Assembly (NCBI RefSeq): GCF_023073915.1
Contig: NZ_JADPKK010000013.1
Coordinates: forward strand, 682,001 to 746,000
Length of the DNA: 64,000 bases
Reading direction: 5' to 3'
Source: Bradyrhizobium sp. 149
GTDB taxonomy: Bacteria; Pseudomonadota; Alphaproteobacteria; Rhizobiales; Xanthobacteraceae
This document shows, piece by piece, positions 1-10,707 of the stretch. The first letter of the stretch is position 1. Every line of letters begins with the position of its first letter. The position numbers were made by a program, and so were the translations under genes. The notes beneath the pieces are model-generated. The model saw only the letters and a list, made by a program, of their open reading frames with translations. It was not told where the DNA came from and made no database searches.

Positions 1-1
1 T

Positions 2-58
2 GCGACTGGCCACGATCAGGCGGCGTGGGCGATGGAGCCGGATCAGTATGAGGGATAG
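2..58 (+). CDS. C-terminal end of an unidentified protein (partial)
   Basis: Frame 2 is open from the left edge to a TAG at 56-58 and reads ATGHDQAAWAMEPDQYEG before the stop. The codons look protein-like and the reading ends 14 bases before the convergent stop of the next gene, which suits a gene entering from the left. The family cannot be told from 18 residues. It may be chance. Confidence 0.35.
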   Translation, partial: ATGHDQAAWAMEPDQYEG

Positions 59-72
59 GGAATGCCGCGAGA

Positions 73-1188
73 CTAGCGAATAGCGCGGGCCTTGCCGGCG
101 GAGGCATCGCTTTGCTCCTGGGGTGAGGCGACCTGGACGGAGATTGTGAGCGGGACGCCGTTGCGCTGCACGCCGAGCTTCACCGCCTGACCGACGGGCG
201 TGAGGCCGACCTTGTTGCGGAGTTGCGCGGCGGTGCGGATCGGCCGGTCGTCGGCCATGAGAACGACGTCGCCCTTGCGCAAGCCAGCACGGTCCGCCGG
301 CGAATCCGCGGCAACGTCGGCAATCATCGCGCCTTCAGTCCGCGCTTTGCCCGCGGAAGGGTGCAGATCGCCCAGCGAAACGCCGATGCGGCCCCGCTCG
401 ACACGTCCGGTCGCAACGATCTGTTCCATCACGCGCCGCGCCATGTTGACCGGAATCGCAAAGCCGATGCCGACGTTGCCACCCGCAGGAGAGATAATCG
501 CGGAGTTGATGCCGATCAGTTCGCCGCGCAGGCTGACCAGCGCGCCGCCGGAATTGCCGGGATTGATTGCGGCGTCGGTCTGGATGAAGTCCTCATAGCC
601 CTGTTTGCCGAGTCCGGTGCGGCCGAGGGCACTGACCAGCCCCGAGGTGACCGTCTGGCCGAGTCCGAACGGGTTGCCAATCGCCAGCACGAAATCGCCT
701 ACCTCGAGGGCGTCGCTGTCGCCCAGCGAAAGAGCCGTGAGGCCGGCCGGGTTCTGAATTTGGAGCACGGCAACGTCTGTTGGCGGATCGCGGCCGATCA
801 CCTTCGCGGACAGCTGCCGGCCATCCTTTGTGGTGACCTGCACCGAGGACGTGCCCTCCACAACATGGTTGTTGGTCAGGACATAGCCCCTCCGGGCATC
901 GACAATAACGCCCGAGCCGGTCGCGTTGACCTCCTTCTCGATCTGCCGGGGGACCTCAAAAAACTCGCGAAACACGGGATCTCTGTACAATGGGTTGTCC
1001 TCGCGGACGCGGCCGTGGACGGAGATGTTGACGACTGCCGGCGTGACCTGGCGAACCAGAGGCGCCAGTGTCGGGATCGAACCGCCGATCTTCGGATCGG
1101 GAATTTGCGCGCCAGCAGGATGCAATGCGAGGAGCATCAGCATTAAAGACGTCAGTGAGAGCAAACGCAGAGGGTGCATCTTTATCAC
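73..1188 (-). CDS. Periplasmic trypsin-like serine protease, HtrA/DegP-DegQ family
   Basis: This 371-residue protein has a signal peptide (about residues 1-27, ending AGA-Q), a trypsin-like protease domain and a single C-terminal PDZ domain (about 265-355). The catalytic triad is visible as His108 (TNNHVVEG), Asp138 (PTDVAVL) and Ser213 (GNSGGAL). Proteases of this family degrade or refold damaged proteins in the periplasm. One PDZ makes it closer in architecture to DegS or short DegQ forms than to two-PDZ DegP. A second possible start lies three codons in, which still leaves a signal peptide. It lies near groESL, but the separate orientation and spacing do not prove co-regulation. Confidence 0.93.
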   Translation of the reverse strand: MIKMHPLRLLSLTSLMLMLLALHPAGAQIPDPKIGGSIPTLAPLVRQVTPAVVNISVHGRVREDNPLYRDPVFREFFEVPRQIEKEVNATGSGVIVDARRGYVLTNNHVVEGTSSVQVTTKDGRQLSAKVIGRDPPTDVAVLQIQNPAGLTALSLGDSDALEVGDFVLAIGNPFGLGQTVTSGLVSALGRTGLGKQGYEDFIQTDAAINPGNSGGALVSLRGELIGINSAIISPAGGNVGIGFAIPVNMARRVMEQIVATGRVERGRIGVSLGDLHPSAGKARTEGAMIADVAADSPADRAGLRKGDVVLMADDRPIRTAAQLRNKVGLTPVGQAVKLGVQRNGVPLTISVQVASPQEQSDASAGKARAIR

Positions 1189-1275
1189 GTGCGGCTTCGC
1201 CTGGGGGGAGATTGGAAATGCGTCGATGGCGGCCCGATCGGCCGCTCATGGATGAGGTGTCGACTGAGGCCGCGG

Positions 1276-1482
1276 TCAAGCGGCCTCAGTCAATGTCAGG
1301 CCTGCGAGCGCGGCTTCGGCGGCATTGCGCAGGCGCAGAAGACGCTTCCGATCGTCGGCCGGGAGGCCGTCGGCGGCCAGCAATTTTTCGCAATGCGCAA
1401 TGACCCGCCGCTGGCTCTTGATCAGGAAGGTCAGCGTCTCGTTTTGACGAGCATCGGGTACATTGTCGTTTCCAGGCCACAT
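1276..1482 (-). CDS. Small hypothetical protein, 68 aa
   Basis: A short hydrophilic protein with no signal peptide or membrane segment. It is rich in Leu, Arg and Ala, and the central part (about residues 20-60) looks helical. An AGGA lies 10-13 bases upstream of the ATG. It lies 43 bases downstream of the secreted 110-residue protein on the same strand and could be co-transcribed with it. I do not recognise a family. Confidence 0.55.
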   Translation of the reverse strand: MWPGNDNVPDARQNETLTFLIKSQRRVIAHCEKLLAADGLPADDRKRLLRLRNAAEAALAGLTLTEAA

Positions 1483-1525
1483 GACCCAGTCCTCGGCGCG
1501 GCAGACCGGAGCGGATGATCCCGGC

Positions 1526-1858
1526 TCAGCTCATCGCGGGCTGTTGCCGGTCGCGATCCGGTTGCGTGGCATCGATCCGGATTCCAGACGGTCCCAGCAC
1601 GGGCGAAAGCAGGGTATCCACCTTCATGGTCGGGGATGCCGGCTCCCAGTCCAGCCAAGGCATCGACTGGTGATCGGGAACTGGCGGCAGCGGCATGTGC
1701 TCGAAAGTGCTCGCGGCGCTCGGAGCTGGGCGGGCCCCCTCGTTGCCATAGGCTGCAAAGGGCAACAGCGCGAAACTGCTCCCGAGTGCAAAGGCGGCGA
1801 GCCGCCGCCACATCTTTCTGGTCTCCGCGCGAGCGGAGAAGACCTGATCCTTGATCAT
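1526..1858 (-). CDS. Hypothetical exported protein, 110 aa
   Basis: The chosen ATG has a strong Shine-Dalgarno AGGAGG six bases upstream. A hydrophobic export segment spans about residues 18-38 and ends near AAYG-NEG, so the mature part would be about 70 residues, rich in Pro and polar residues. An alternative start at residue 16 would give a more conventional signal peptide but has a poorer ribosome site. It follows groEL on the same strand beyond a hairpin. The function is unknown. Confidence 0.6.
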   Translation of the reverse strand: MIKDQVFSARAETRKMWRRLAAFALGSSFALLPFAAYGNEGARPAPSAASTFEHMPLPPVPDHQSMPWLDWEPASPTMKVDTLLSPVLGPSGIRIDATQPDRDRQQPAMS

Positions 1859-1910
1859 CTCATCCTCCTGTCATTCGAACGGCTTGCAAACATCCTCTCT
1901 CTTTGAGAAC

Positions 1911-1936
1911 GAGCCCGGCCGCTCGCGGCCGGGCTC
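1911..1936 (-). terminator. Strong hairpin after groEL
   Basis: A perfect 11-bp inverted repeat (arms GAGCCCGGCCG and CGGCCGGGCTC, 4-base loop) sits 9 bases past the groEL stop. No clear U tract follows, so it may be an mRNA-stabilising or partial terminator hairpin rather than a classical intrinsic terminator. Confidence 0.5.
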
Positions 1937-1945
1937 GCGGTCGCG

Positions 1946-3595
<1,650 letters not shown>

Positions 3596-3601
3596 TCAGC
3601 G

Positions 3602-3922
3602 TCATGCGGCCTTCTTGAGCGTGTCGGCTTGTTCGACCACGCCCAGAAGATCGCTCTCCTTCATGATCAAGAGCTCCTCGCCGTCGATCTTGACCTCGGT
3701 GCCCGACCATTTGCCGAACAGCACGCGGTCGCCGGCCTTGACGTCGAGCGGCACGAGCTGTCCCTGCTCGTTTCTCGCGCCGGGGCCCACGGCGATGATC
3801 TCGCCTTGCTGCGGCTTCTCCTTGGCAGTGTCGGGAATGATGATGCCGCCGGCGGTCTTCGTCTCGGCATCGATGCGGCGCACGAGAACACGGTCGTGCA
3901 ACGGGCGGAAATGCATGCACAT
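3602..3922 (-). CDS. groES: Co-chaperonin GroES (10 kDa subunit)
   Basis: A 106-residue GroES with the [11 protein letters not shown] start, the [12 protein letters not shown] mobile-loop region and a C-terminal core ending in SDLLGVVE. A heptamer of this protein caps the GroEL cavity. An AGGAGGA Shine-Dalgarno lies just upstream of the ATG. It is the first gene of the groESL operon and has a possible heat-shock promoter about 65 bases upstream. Confidence 0.97.
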   Translation of the reverse strand: MCMHFRPLHDRVLVRRIDAETKTAGGIIIPDTAKEKPQQGEIIAVGPGARNEQGQLVPLDVKAGDRVLFGKWSGTEVKIDGEELLIMKESDLLGVVEQADTLKKAA

Positions 3923-3986
3923 CCTCCTTGATAGGTTCAGCGATGTCCAAAATCCGGGTCCGGAACCGGCCCCCGGGCGGAAAACG

Positions 3987-4018
3987 ACCTAGAGCCCAGC
4001 CTCTTCTTGTTCAAGGGG
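3987..4018 (-). promoter_or_regulatory. Possible RpoH-type (heat-shock) promoter of groESL
   Basis: Reading the minus strand, CCCCTTGAA is followed 15-17 bases later by CTCTAGGT, resembling the alphaproteobacterial sigma-32 pattern CTTG...CYTATNT with an imperfect -10. No CIRCE inverted repeat (TTAGCACTC/GAGTGCTAA) was seen upstream of groES, so RpoH control is more likely than HrcA control for this copy. Confidence 0.4.
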
Positions 4019-4222
4019 GCCGGGTAAATTTTTTTGTGAGCCACGTTGGTCGACTTCGCCGCCCAAGGCTGGACATCAGAAACCAGTCCGCATTGCTCGC
4101 TACGACACCTTATTCTACGACCGAGGTATGCTTGAGCGAACTTGCGAAGCCCCATTTCAAATGGGCGCAAAAAAGTGGCGGCAGCCGGATTGCCTGCCTG
4201 CCGAACTCATCAGCGTAAGCTC

Positions 4223-4297
4223 TGGCTGGGGCGGGAGGGATCGAACCTCCGAATGGCGGAATCAAAATCCGCTGCCTTACCACTTGGCTACGCCCCA
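4223..4297 (-). tRNA. tRNA-Gln (anticodon UUG)
   Basis: The minus strand folds as a complete tRNA. It has a 7-bp acceptor stem (TGGGGCG with CGCCCCA), a D-arm AGCCAAGTGGTAAGGC, an anticodon loop TTTTGAT with anticodon TTG, a T-arm GGAGGTTCGATCCCTCC, a G73 discriminator and an encoded CCA at 4225-4223. The U1-A72 pair and G73 are the usual glutamine identity features. No intron is present. Confidence 0.97.
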
Positions 4298-4579
4298 ACA
4301 GGCGACCAACGGAGCGGGGCGGAAGAACTGGCTACCGCAGATTCCGTCGGTCGCAGCCGGTCTATAGGGAGCGAAGCGGCATTTCAACCGCCTGGAGGGG
4401 CAAAATACCGCTGCCGCCGGCTTGGGAGTGCCACACCTAGTTATAGGCCTTCATTATCAGGCTTGGCGACAGCCGTTCCGACCCAGCGCGGTCTGGGTAT
4501 CCCGACAGTTGAGACCTCCCCCGTTTCATGGGAATACGGCGGCAAGACCTGTCCCAAGACCCGTCCATGGGAGTGAGCC

Positions 4580-6358
4580 ATGACCTACCGCGCGCCGATC
4601 TCTGACATGCTGCTGTCCCTCAACCACGGCGCCGGCCTGAAGGCTGCCATGGAGGCCGGCCATTACGGCGATTTCGACGGCGACATTGTCGCGGCGGTGC
4701 TGGAGGAAGCCGGCAAGTTCGCAAGCGACGTGCTGGCGCCGCTCAACAAGGTCGGCGACGAGCACGGCATCAAGCTCAGCGACGGCAAGGTCACGACCGC
4801 GCCGGGCTGGCCGGATGCCTACAAGCGCTGGACCGAGGGCGGCTGGAACGCAGTCTCCGGCCCCGAGGATTTTGGCGGCCAGGGCCTGCCGCTCGCGATC
4901 AACGCGGCCTGCACCGAGATCTGGAGCGCCTCGAACGTCGCCTTCGGCCTCTGCCCGCTGCTGACGGCCTCCGCAATGGAGGCGCTGGACGCGCATGGCA
5001 GCGACGAGCTGAAGAAAATCTACCTCGAGAAGCTCGTCTCCGGCGAATGGACCGGTACGATGCAGCTGACCGAACCGCAGGCCGGCTCCGACGTCGGCGC
5101 GCTGCGCACCCGCGCCGAGAAGATGGCCGACGGCACCTATCGCATCAAGGGGACGAAGATCTTCATCACCTATGGCGAGCACGACATGACCGACAACATC
5201 GTGCATTTCGTGCTGGCGCGCCTTCCCGACGCGCCCGCCGGCACCAAGGGGATCTCGCTGTTCCTCGTGCCGAAATTCATGGTCAACGAAGACGGCTCGC
5301 TCGGCGCACGCAACGACATTTTTGCCTCTGGCGTCGAGCACAAGCTCGGCATGCATGCCTCCCCGACCTGCACCATGACGATGGGCGATCATGGCGGCGC
5401 GATCGGCTTCCTGGTCGGCGAAGAGAACCAGGGCATGCGCTGCATGTTCACGATGATGAACCAGGCCCGCCTGGGCGTCGGCCTCGAAGGCGTCGGTGTT
5501 GCCGACCGCGCCTATCAGCAGGCCTTGTCGTACGCACAAGAGCGCAAGCAGGGCCGCGCCCTCGGTAAAAAGGGTGACGGCTCAGATGCGATCTTCGTGC
5601 ATCCCGACGTCAAGCGCATGCTGATGCGGATGCGGGCGCAGACCGCGGCGGCGCGCACCATCTGCTATGCTACCGCCGTCGCGATCGACGTCTCGACGCG
5701 CGCCAGCGACCCGAAGGTCCGCGCGGATGCTGCCGCGCGCGCGGCGCTGCTGACGCCGATGGCCAAGGGCTATTCCACCGATGTCGGCAACGAGGTCGCC
5801 TATCTCGGCGTGCAGGTGCATGGCGGAATGGGCTTCATCGAGGAGACCGGCGCTGCTCAACACTATCGCGATGCGCGCATCACCGCGATCTACGAGGGCA
5901 CCAATGGCATCCAGGCCATCGACCTCGTCACGCGAAAACTCGCGGCCAACGGCGGCGCGTCGGTGTGGCCGCTGCTCGATGAGCTCTCGGCCATTGTGAA
6001 GCAGGTCGAAGCCTCCAACGATCCCGCCTTCGGCACCACGGGCGTGAAATTGCGCGAGGCGCTGGAGGCGCTGACGCGCACCAGCAAATGGCTGCTGGAG
6101 CGCGTCGGGTCCGCGCCGAACGAGGCGCTCGCCGGCGCGACGCCGTATCTGCAGCAGTTCGGCTCGACGCTTGGCGGCTGCATGCTGGCATCCGAAGCGC
6201 TCGCCGCGAAATCCCACGGCGTCACGGACGCGGCGCGCTACGTCTCGCTGGCGCGCTTCTTCGCCGAGAACATCGCCGTGCAGGCCGGCGCGCTCGAGCG
6301 CACCGTGACGGAGAGCGCGGAGTCGGTCGCGGCGGCGGACGCGGTGCTGTTGGGGTGA
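4580..6358 (+). CDS. Acyl-CoA dehydrogenase, long (about 590 aa) DmdC/AcdA-like class
   Basis: This 592-residue FAD enzyme carries the acyl-CoA dehydrogenase core (TEPQAGSDVGALRT near residues 164-177; GVQVHGGMGFIEETG and IYEGTNGIQAID near the active site), flanked by N-terminal and C-terminal extensions typical of the 590-600-residue class. That class includes 3-(methylthio)propanoyl-CoA dehydrogenase, but many members act on other acyl-CoAs, so the substrate is not known. It would pass electrons to ETF. It stands alone, reading away from tRNA-Gln, with a GTGAGCC sequence just before the ATG. It converges with the next gene. Confidence 0.9.
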   Translation: MTYRAPISDMLLSLNHGAGLKAAMEAGHYGDFDGDIVAAVLEEAGKFASDVLAPLNKVGDEHGIKLSDGKVTTAPGWPDAYKRWTEGGWNAVSGPEDFGGQGLPLAINAACTEIWSASNVAFGLCPLLTASAMEALDAHGSDELKKIYLEKLVSGEWTGTMQLTEPQAGSDVGALRTRAEKMADGTYRIKGTKIFITYGEHDMTDNIVHFVLARLPDAPAGTKGISLFLVPKFMVNEDGSLGARNDIFASGVEHKLGMHASPTCTMTMGDHGGAIGFLVGEENQGMRCMFTMMNQARLGVGLEGVGVADRAYQQALSYAQERKQGRALGKKGDGSDAIFVHPDVKRMLMRMRAQTAAARTICYATAVAIDVSTRASDPKVRADAAARAALLTPMAKGYSTDVGNEVAYLGVQVHGGMGFIEETGAAQHYRDARITAIYEGTNGIQAIDLVTRKLAANGGASVWPLLDELSAIVKQVEASNDPAFGTTGVKLREALEALTRTSKWLLERVGSAPNEALAGATPYLQQFGSTLGGCMLASEALAAKSHGVTDAARYVSLARFFAENIAVQAGALERTVTESAESVAAADAVLLG

Positions 6359-6367
6359 GCGCGCTCG

Positions 6368-7612
6368 CTACGACGCCGCGAGCTTTGCGCGTCTTCCCGG
6401 CCGCCACAGCACGATCCCCGCCGCCACCAGATCGAGCACCACGCACATCGCAAACGCCGCCGTGTAATCGCCGGTTACGCTGCGCACCAGACCGACGATG
6501 CCGGGGCCGAAGGCGCTGACAATGCCGCTGATCGACGTGCCCAGTCCCATCGCGGCGGCGAAGGCGTTCGCGCCGATCTCGCGCTGGATGATCAAAGGCG
6601 GGAACGTGATCATGTTGCCGATCGAGAAACCGTAGACGGCGCAGCAGGCGAGCAGCACCGTCGGGCTTGTGCTCTGCACGAGGACGAACAGCGCCGCCGC
6701 CTGGCTGGTCATCGAAGCCGCGCAGGCGAGCCGCGGGTCGAGCCGGTCCACGAACAGGCCGAGCGACAGGCGTCCGACCACCGCCATCGCCGCCATGATG
6801 GTGACGGCAAGGCCCGCACTGGCGCGGCCGATCAGCGGTTCGAGAAACGTCACCTGGTGAATGATGAATCCCATCTGCGCCAGCAGCGCGATCGCGATCG
6901 GCAGCACCATGGTCCAGAACGCCGCGCTGGCGAGCAGCGTCTTGCGCGAGTGAACCGCAGGCAAGGCGGTGCCGCCAGCGGACAAGTCTCCGCCCGAATT
7001 CGGCGACATTTCGGCCCGCCAGCCCGTGAAGATGACCACCACCGGCAACACCAGCACCACCATCGCGACCGTGGCCACCAGCATCGCGGAACGGAAGCCG
7101 ATACTGCCGCTTAGCGTCAGCAGCAGCGGAACGAGGACGATGCCGCCGCAGGTCGCGCCGTTGAAAGCGAGGCTGAGGGCGAGCCCGCGACGCCGTTCGA
7201 ACCACGAGTTCAGCACGGTCGCGATCACCACCGTGCCCATGCCGGTCCAGCCGACCGACATCAGCGCATAGGCGAGATAAAGCTGCCAGGGCGTCTGCAT
7301 GACCGCCAGCAGCACCGTCGATGCCCCGAGCGCCGACAGCCCACACAGGATCAACGACCGCAGCCCGATACGGACGAGGAGATCGTCGGTGAAGATGACG
7401 AGGACGGAGGTCAGGAGAAAGGAGAAGGTGCTGGCCGCCGAGACCAGCGTGCCCGGCCAGCCATGGGCCCGCTGGAGCTCGGCGAGATAGACGCCCTGGC
7501 CGTACAGGCCGAAGCCGAACATGAAGAAGGCCATCAGGAAACAGGCCAGCACGACCCGCCAGCCGCGATAGTGCGGCGAGGATTCGTCGGTGCCCGTTGC
7601 GACAATCATCAA
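6368..7612 (-). CDS. Major facilitator superfamily transporter
   Basis: A 414-residue membrane protein with about 12 predicted transmembrane segments. Loop motifs typical of the superfamily are seen after segment 2 (DDLLVRIGLRS) and in the second half (GRLSLGLFVDRLDPR). It resembles the monocarboxylate/oxalate-formate antiporter-like group of MFS carriers, but the substrate cannot be assigned. The gene ends 9 bases from the convergent acyl-CoA dehydrogenase gene. Transcription would start in the 350-base gap shared with the divergent chemoreceptor gene. Confidence 0.88.
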   Translation of the reverse strand: MMIVATGTDESSPHYRGWRVVLACFLMAFFMFGFGLYGQGVYLAELQRAHGWPGTLVSAASTFSFLLTSVLVIFTDDLLVRIGLRSLILCGLSALGASTVLLAVMQTPWQLYLAYALMSVGWTGMGTVVIATVLNSWFERRRGLALSLAFNGATCGGIVLVPLLLTLSGSIGFRSAMLVATVAMVVLVLPVVVIFTGWRAEMSPNSGGDLSAGGTALPAVHSRKTLLASAAFWTMVLPIAIALLAQMGFIIHQVTFLEPLIGRASAGLAVTIMAAMAVVGRLSLGLFVDRLDPRLACAASMTSQAAALFVLVQSTSPTVLLACCAVYGFSIGNMITFPPLIIQREIGANAFAAAMGLGTSISGIVSAFGPGIVGLVRSVTGDYTAAFAMCVVLDLVAAGIVLWRPGRRAKLAAS

Positions 7613-7965
7613 TCAAGCAATCGGCCAAATGGAAACCAAGCAGGGCCGATCGTGCCGCACAACTCCTGGTTATTCAACAAAAACATTGTAGCCTTTTGTT
7701 GCGCGCGCTGATCTCGATGCATCTCGCGCTGCGCACGTCTCCGCGGCGGCGGGAGGCCCCGTACCATTACGGCCGGGTATGGTTGAGGTTTCTTAACTGT
7801 CCAGCGTTAGCCTTAGTTCGGCCGAAGCGAGCCGCGTGTAGAGCCGCTTCGCGTACTTTGCAGTGATTGGAAATGCCCTACAGGCTTGGACGAGCGCCGC
7901 TTTGCGGCGTGTTGCGCTCCGCCTGCTCGTCTGCAAGACCTTCCCTTTCCCGCAGGACAACGCCA
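7613..7965. other. Divergent intergenic region, no gene seen
   Basis: This 353-base gap separates the divergent MFS and chemoreceptor genes and should hold both promoters. It contains a short AT-rich stretch (about 7665-7695, in AACAAAAACATTGTAGCC) but no convincing -35/-10 pair, RNA gene or repeat. Confidence 0.5.
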
Positions 7966-9669
7966 ATGATGTCATTGTTCAATAATCTACGGATGCCCAC
8001 CAAGATCGGCTTGATCACCGGCGTGCTCGGCGCTGTCATGATCGCCCTGGTCGGCTACACCGCGACCCGAATGGCGGCTCTCGATGCGGCCTATTCGGAT
8101 ATCGTCGTCAGGGTCGACACATCCACCACTCTGGTGGCGCGTATCGCGCGCCGGGTCGAGACCTACCGCGCTGCAGCATTCGAACTCCTCGTCGAAACCA
8201 CTGACGCCGGCAACGCCAGGCTGTTGAAGGCCACGAAAGAGAATTCGGAATGGGCGATCGAGAATCTCAACAAGGTCCGGCAGAACGTGCCTGAAAAGGC
8301 GGGGGAGGTTGGCGCGCAGATCGAGAGCCTCAAAAAAGCATTTGCTGCCTGCACCCCGGCGATCGCGTACGCCTCCACCACCACCAATGCGGAGGAGAAC
8401 GTAAAGGCCGCCGAACGGATGCGCGTCGAATGCAATGGCGTTCTCCAGGAGGCGGTCGCCTCCCAGATCCATCTCGCCGAAACGATGGTGGCGTTTGCCA
8501 AGAGCAGGGCCGACGAACAACACGCGGACGCCGCCGCCGAGATCAGGAGTTCGTACATCCTCGCCGCGGTCTCCGGCATTTCAGCCATCGCCGGCGCGCT
8601 GCTGCTTGGTATCTTCGGTATCGCGCGGCCGCTGACGAGCCTGGTCGGTCTGCTCAATCGCATGGCCAAGGGCGAGGACGTCGAAATGACGGCGCTGGGC
8701 CGCCGCGATGAGATTGGCGACACGGCGCGCGCAGTGGAGAGCGTAAAGACGATGCTCGCCGAGAAGGCCCGCCAGGAGGCACTCGCCAAGTCCGAGCAGG
8801 ATCGCCTTGCCGGCGAACAACGCAAGCAGGAGATGTACAAGCTCGCCAACCAGTTCGAAGGGGCAGTCGGAGAGATCATCGAGACGGTGTCCTCGGCGTC
8901 GACCGAGCTCGAGGCCTCCGCCAGCACGCTGACCGCGACCGCCGAACGCTCCCAGCAATTGTCGACCGTCGTGGCGGCAGCATCCGAGGAAGCCTCCACC
9001 AACGTGCAATCGGTCGCGTCAGCCACCGAGGAGCTGTCGTCGTCCATCAACGAGATCAGCCGTCAGGTGCAGGATTCCGCGCGCATGGCGAGCGAAGCCG
9101 TCGGCCAGGCGCGTGCGACCACCGTGGAGGTCGGCGAGCTTTCGAAGGCGGCAAGCCGGATCGGCGACGTCGTCGAGCTGATCAATACCATCGCTGGGCA
9201 GACCAACTTGCTGGCGCTGAACGCGACCATCGAGGCGGCACGCGCCGGTGAAGCGGGCCGTGGTTTCGCCGTGGTCGCCTCCGAGGTAAAGGCGCTCGCC
9301 GAACAGACCGCGAAGGCGACGGGCGAGATCGGGCAGCAGATCTCGGGTATTCAATCGGCGACGCAGGCCTCGGTCGGTGCGATCAAGGAGATCAGCGGGA
9401 CGATCGAGCGGCTGTCGGAGATCGCCTCGGCGATTGCCGCCGCCGTCGAAGAGCAAGGTGCGGCGACCCAGGAGATCTCCCGCAACGTCCAGCAGGCGGC
9501 ACAAGGCACGCATCAGGTTTCGTCCAATGTGACGGCCGTACAGCGCGGCGCCGCGGAAACCGGCTCGGCATCCTCGCAGGTACTGGCGGCCGCGCAATCC
9601 CTGGCCCTCGAAGGCAACAGGCTGAAGCTCGAGGTCGGGAATTTCTTGAACACGGTGCGCGCCGCGTAG
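7966..9669 (+). CDS. Methyl-accepting chemotaxis protein
   Basis: A 567-residue chemoreceptor from the ATG at 7966, preceded by AGGA at 8 bases. Reading could begin 33 codons earlier, but the extension is Arg/Ser-rich and unlike a receptor start. Order: transmembrane helix 1 (about 12-34), periplasmic helical sensor domain (35-187), transmembrane helix 2 (188-210), HAMP (210-262), and the cytoplasmic signalling domain with the conserved hairpin tip around [20 protein letters not shown] and [12 protein letters not shown]. It would control CheA/CheW; the ligand is unknown. No che genes are nearby. Confidence 0.93.
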   Translation: MMSLFNNLRMPTKIGLITGVLGAVMIALVGYTATRMAALDAAYSDIVVRVDTSTTLVARIARRVETYRAAAFELLVETTDAGNARLLKATKENSEWAIENLNKVRQNVPEKAGEVGAQIESLKKAFAACTPAIAYASTTTNAEENVKAAERMRVECNGVLQEAVASQIHLAETMVAFAKSRADEQHADAAAEIRSSYILAAVSGISAIAGALLLGIFGIARPLTSLVGLLNRMAKGEDVEMTALGRRDEIGDTARAVESVKTMLAEKARQEALAKSEQDRLAGEQRKQEMYKLANQFEGAVGEIIETVSSASTELEASASTLTATAERSQQLSTVVAAASEEASTNVQSVASATEELSSSINEISRQVQDSARMASEAVGQARATTVEVGELSKAASRIGDVVELINTIAGQTNLLALNATIEAARAGEAGRGFAVVASEVKALAEQTAKATGEIGQQISGIQSATQASVGAIKEISGTIERLSEIASAIAAAVEEQGAATQEISRNVQQAAQGTHQVSSNVTAVQRGAAETGSASSQVLAAAQSLALEGNRLKLEVGNFLNTVRAA

Positions 9670-9897
9670 GCGGATGTGAATGGCACCGCCCCGGCGATCC
9701 CGACACCAGCCTCGGGAACACGGCGCATTGCCCGGGCCGCTTTGTCAGGAGGGGCCGTCTCTGGATACCCGGATCGCCCCGAGCTTGGGGCGCTCCCGCC
9801 AAAAACTTCGACCCCGGCATTGGCACCTCCGTGAGATGATGTAGGCTGAGGGCAAGACTCGCCAACGTCGGCGTCGCGGCGACCGCAGGGGCTCCTC

Positions 9898-10656
9898 ATG
9901 TCGAATGGCAATATCCTCGTCAGCGAAGAGCACGCAACACGCGTAATCACCCTGCGCCGCCCGGGCAAGAAGAACGCCATTACGCAGGACATGTACCGGG
10001 AGATGAGCCGCGCGATCGACACCGCGCAGAACAATCCCGACATCCGCTGCATCATCATCACCGGCGGCTCCGGCGTGTTCACCGCCGGCGACGACATCGA
10101 CGATTTCATGCACGCCGACACGTCGCGCCCCCAGACGCTGACGGACGGCGCGAGATTCCTCTATTCACTCGCCCTGAACGCCAAGCCGATCATCGCCGCC
10201 GTGGATGGAGCGTCGATCGGGATTGGCACGGTCATGTTGTTTCACTGCGACTACGTGCTCGCATCCACGGCAGCTACTTTCTCCGCGCCTTACATCCGTC
10301 TCGGGCTGGTTCCGGTCGGGGCTTCCAGCCTGCTGATGCCGAACACGATGGGTCACCAGCGCGCTTTTGCGATGCTGGTGATGGGGCGGACTTTCACCGC
10401 CGCGGAGGCCCATACCGCGGGCTTTGTCAACGCGGTGGTGTCATCGGGGCACACCGAGGTCGAGGCCCGCAAAGTGGCGCGCGAGATTTGCAAGCTTCCG
10501 GCCGAGGCCGTCGCGATCTCGCGCAAATTGCTGCGCGCCGCGCCGGAAGAGCTCACCCGCCGCATCGACCAGGAAGCCCATCTGTTCGGCGAGCGGCTGA
10601 AGTCCGAAGAAGCCACTGCCGCGTTCAACGCGTTTGCTGACAGGAAGAAAAAATAG
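9898..10656 (+). CDS. Enoyl-CoA hydratase/isomerase family protein
   Basis: A 252-residue crotonase-fold protein. The oxyanion-hole segments are visible (ITGGSGVFTAGDDIDDF near residue 60-76 and DGASIGIGTVMLFHCDYVLA near 102-121). The first catalytic Glu position of true hydratases is not clearly conserved, so hydratase and isomerase activity are both possible. It likely acts on a CoA thioester in fatty-acid or aromatic-acid degradation. It is a monocistronic gene between the chemoreceptor and 5'-nucleotidase genes. The ATG is preceded by GGGGCTCCTC. Confidence 0.88.
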   Translation: MSNGNILVSEEHATRVITLRRPGKKNAITQDMYREMSRAIDTAQNNPDIRCIIITGGSGVFTAGDDIDDFMHADTSRPQTLTDGARFLYSLALNAKPIIAAVDGASIGIGTVMLFHCDYVLASTAATFSAPYIRLGLVPVGASSLLMPNTMGHQRAFAMLVMGRTFTAAEAHTAGFVNAVVSSGHTEVEARKVAREICKLPAEAVAISRKLLRAAPEELTRRIDQEAHLFGERLKSEEATAAFNAFADRKKK

Positions 10657-10707
10657 GGCACCGAGAACTTTCGTGAAATCTTCGTGCGGAACGACTAGTC
10701 TGGTTCC

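Noticed and set aside
3923..4100. CIRCE element before groES
   Set aside because: The inverted repeat TTAGCACTC/GAGTGCTAA is not present.
4526..5539. 337-codon frame antisense to the acyl-CoA dehydrogenase
   Set aside because: Shadow of a strong gene match with no domain features.
7867..7965. Upstream start for the chemoreceptor
   Set aside because: The added 33 residues are Arg/Ser-rich and precede an AGGA-supported ATG that gives a normal receptor N-terminus.
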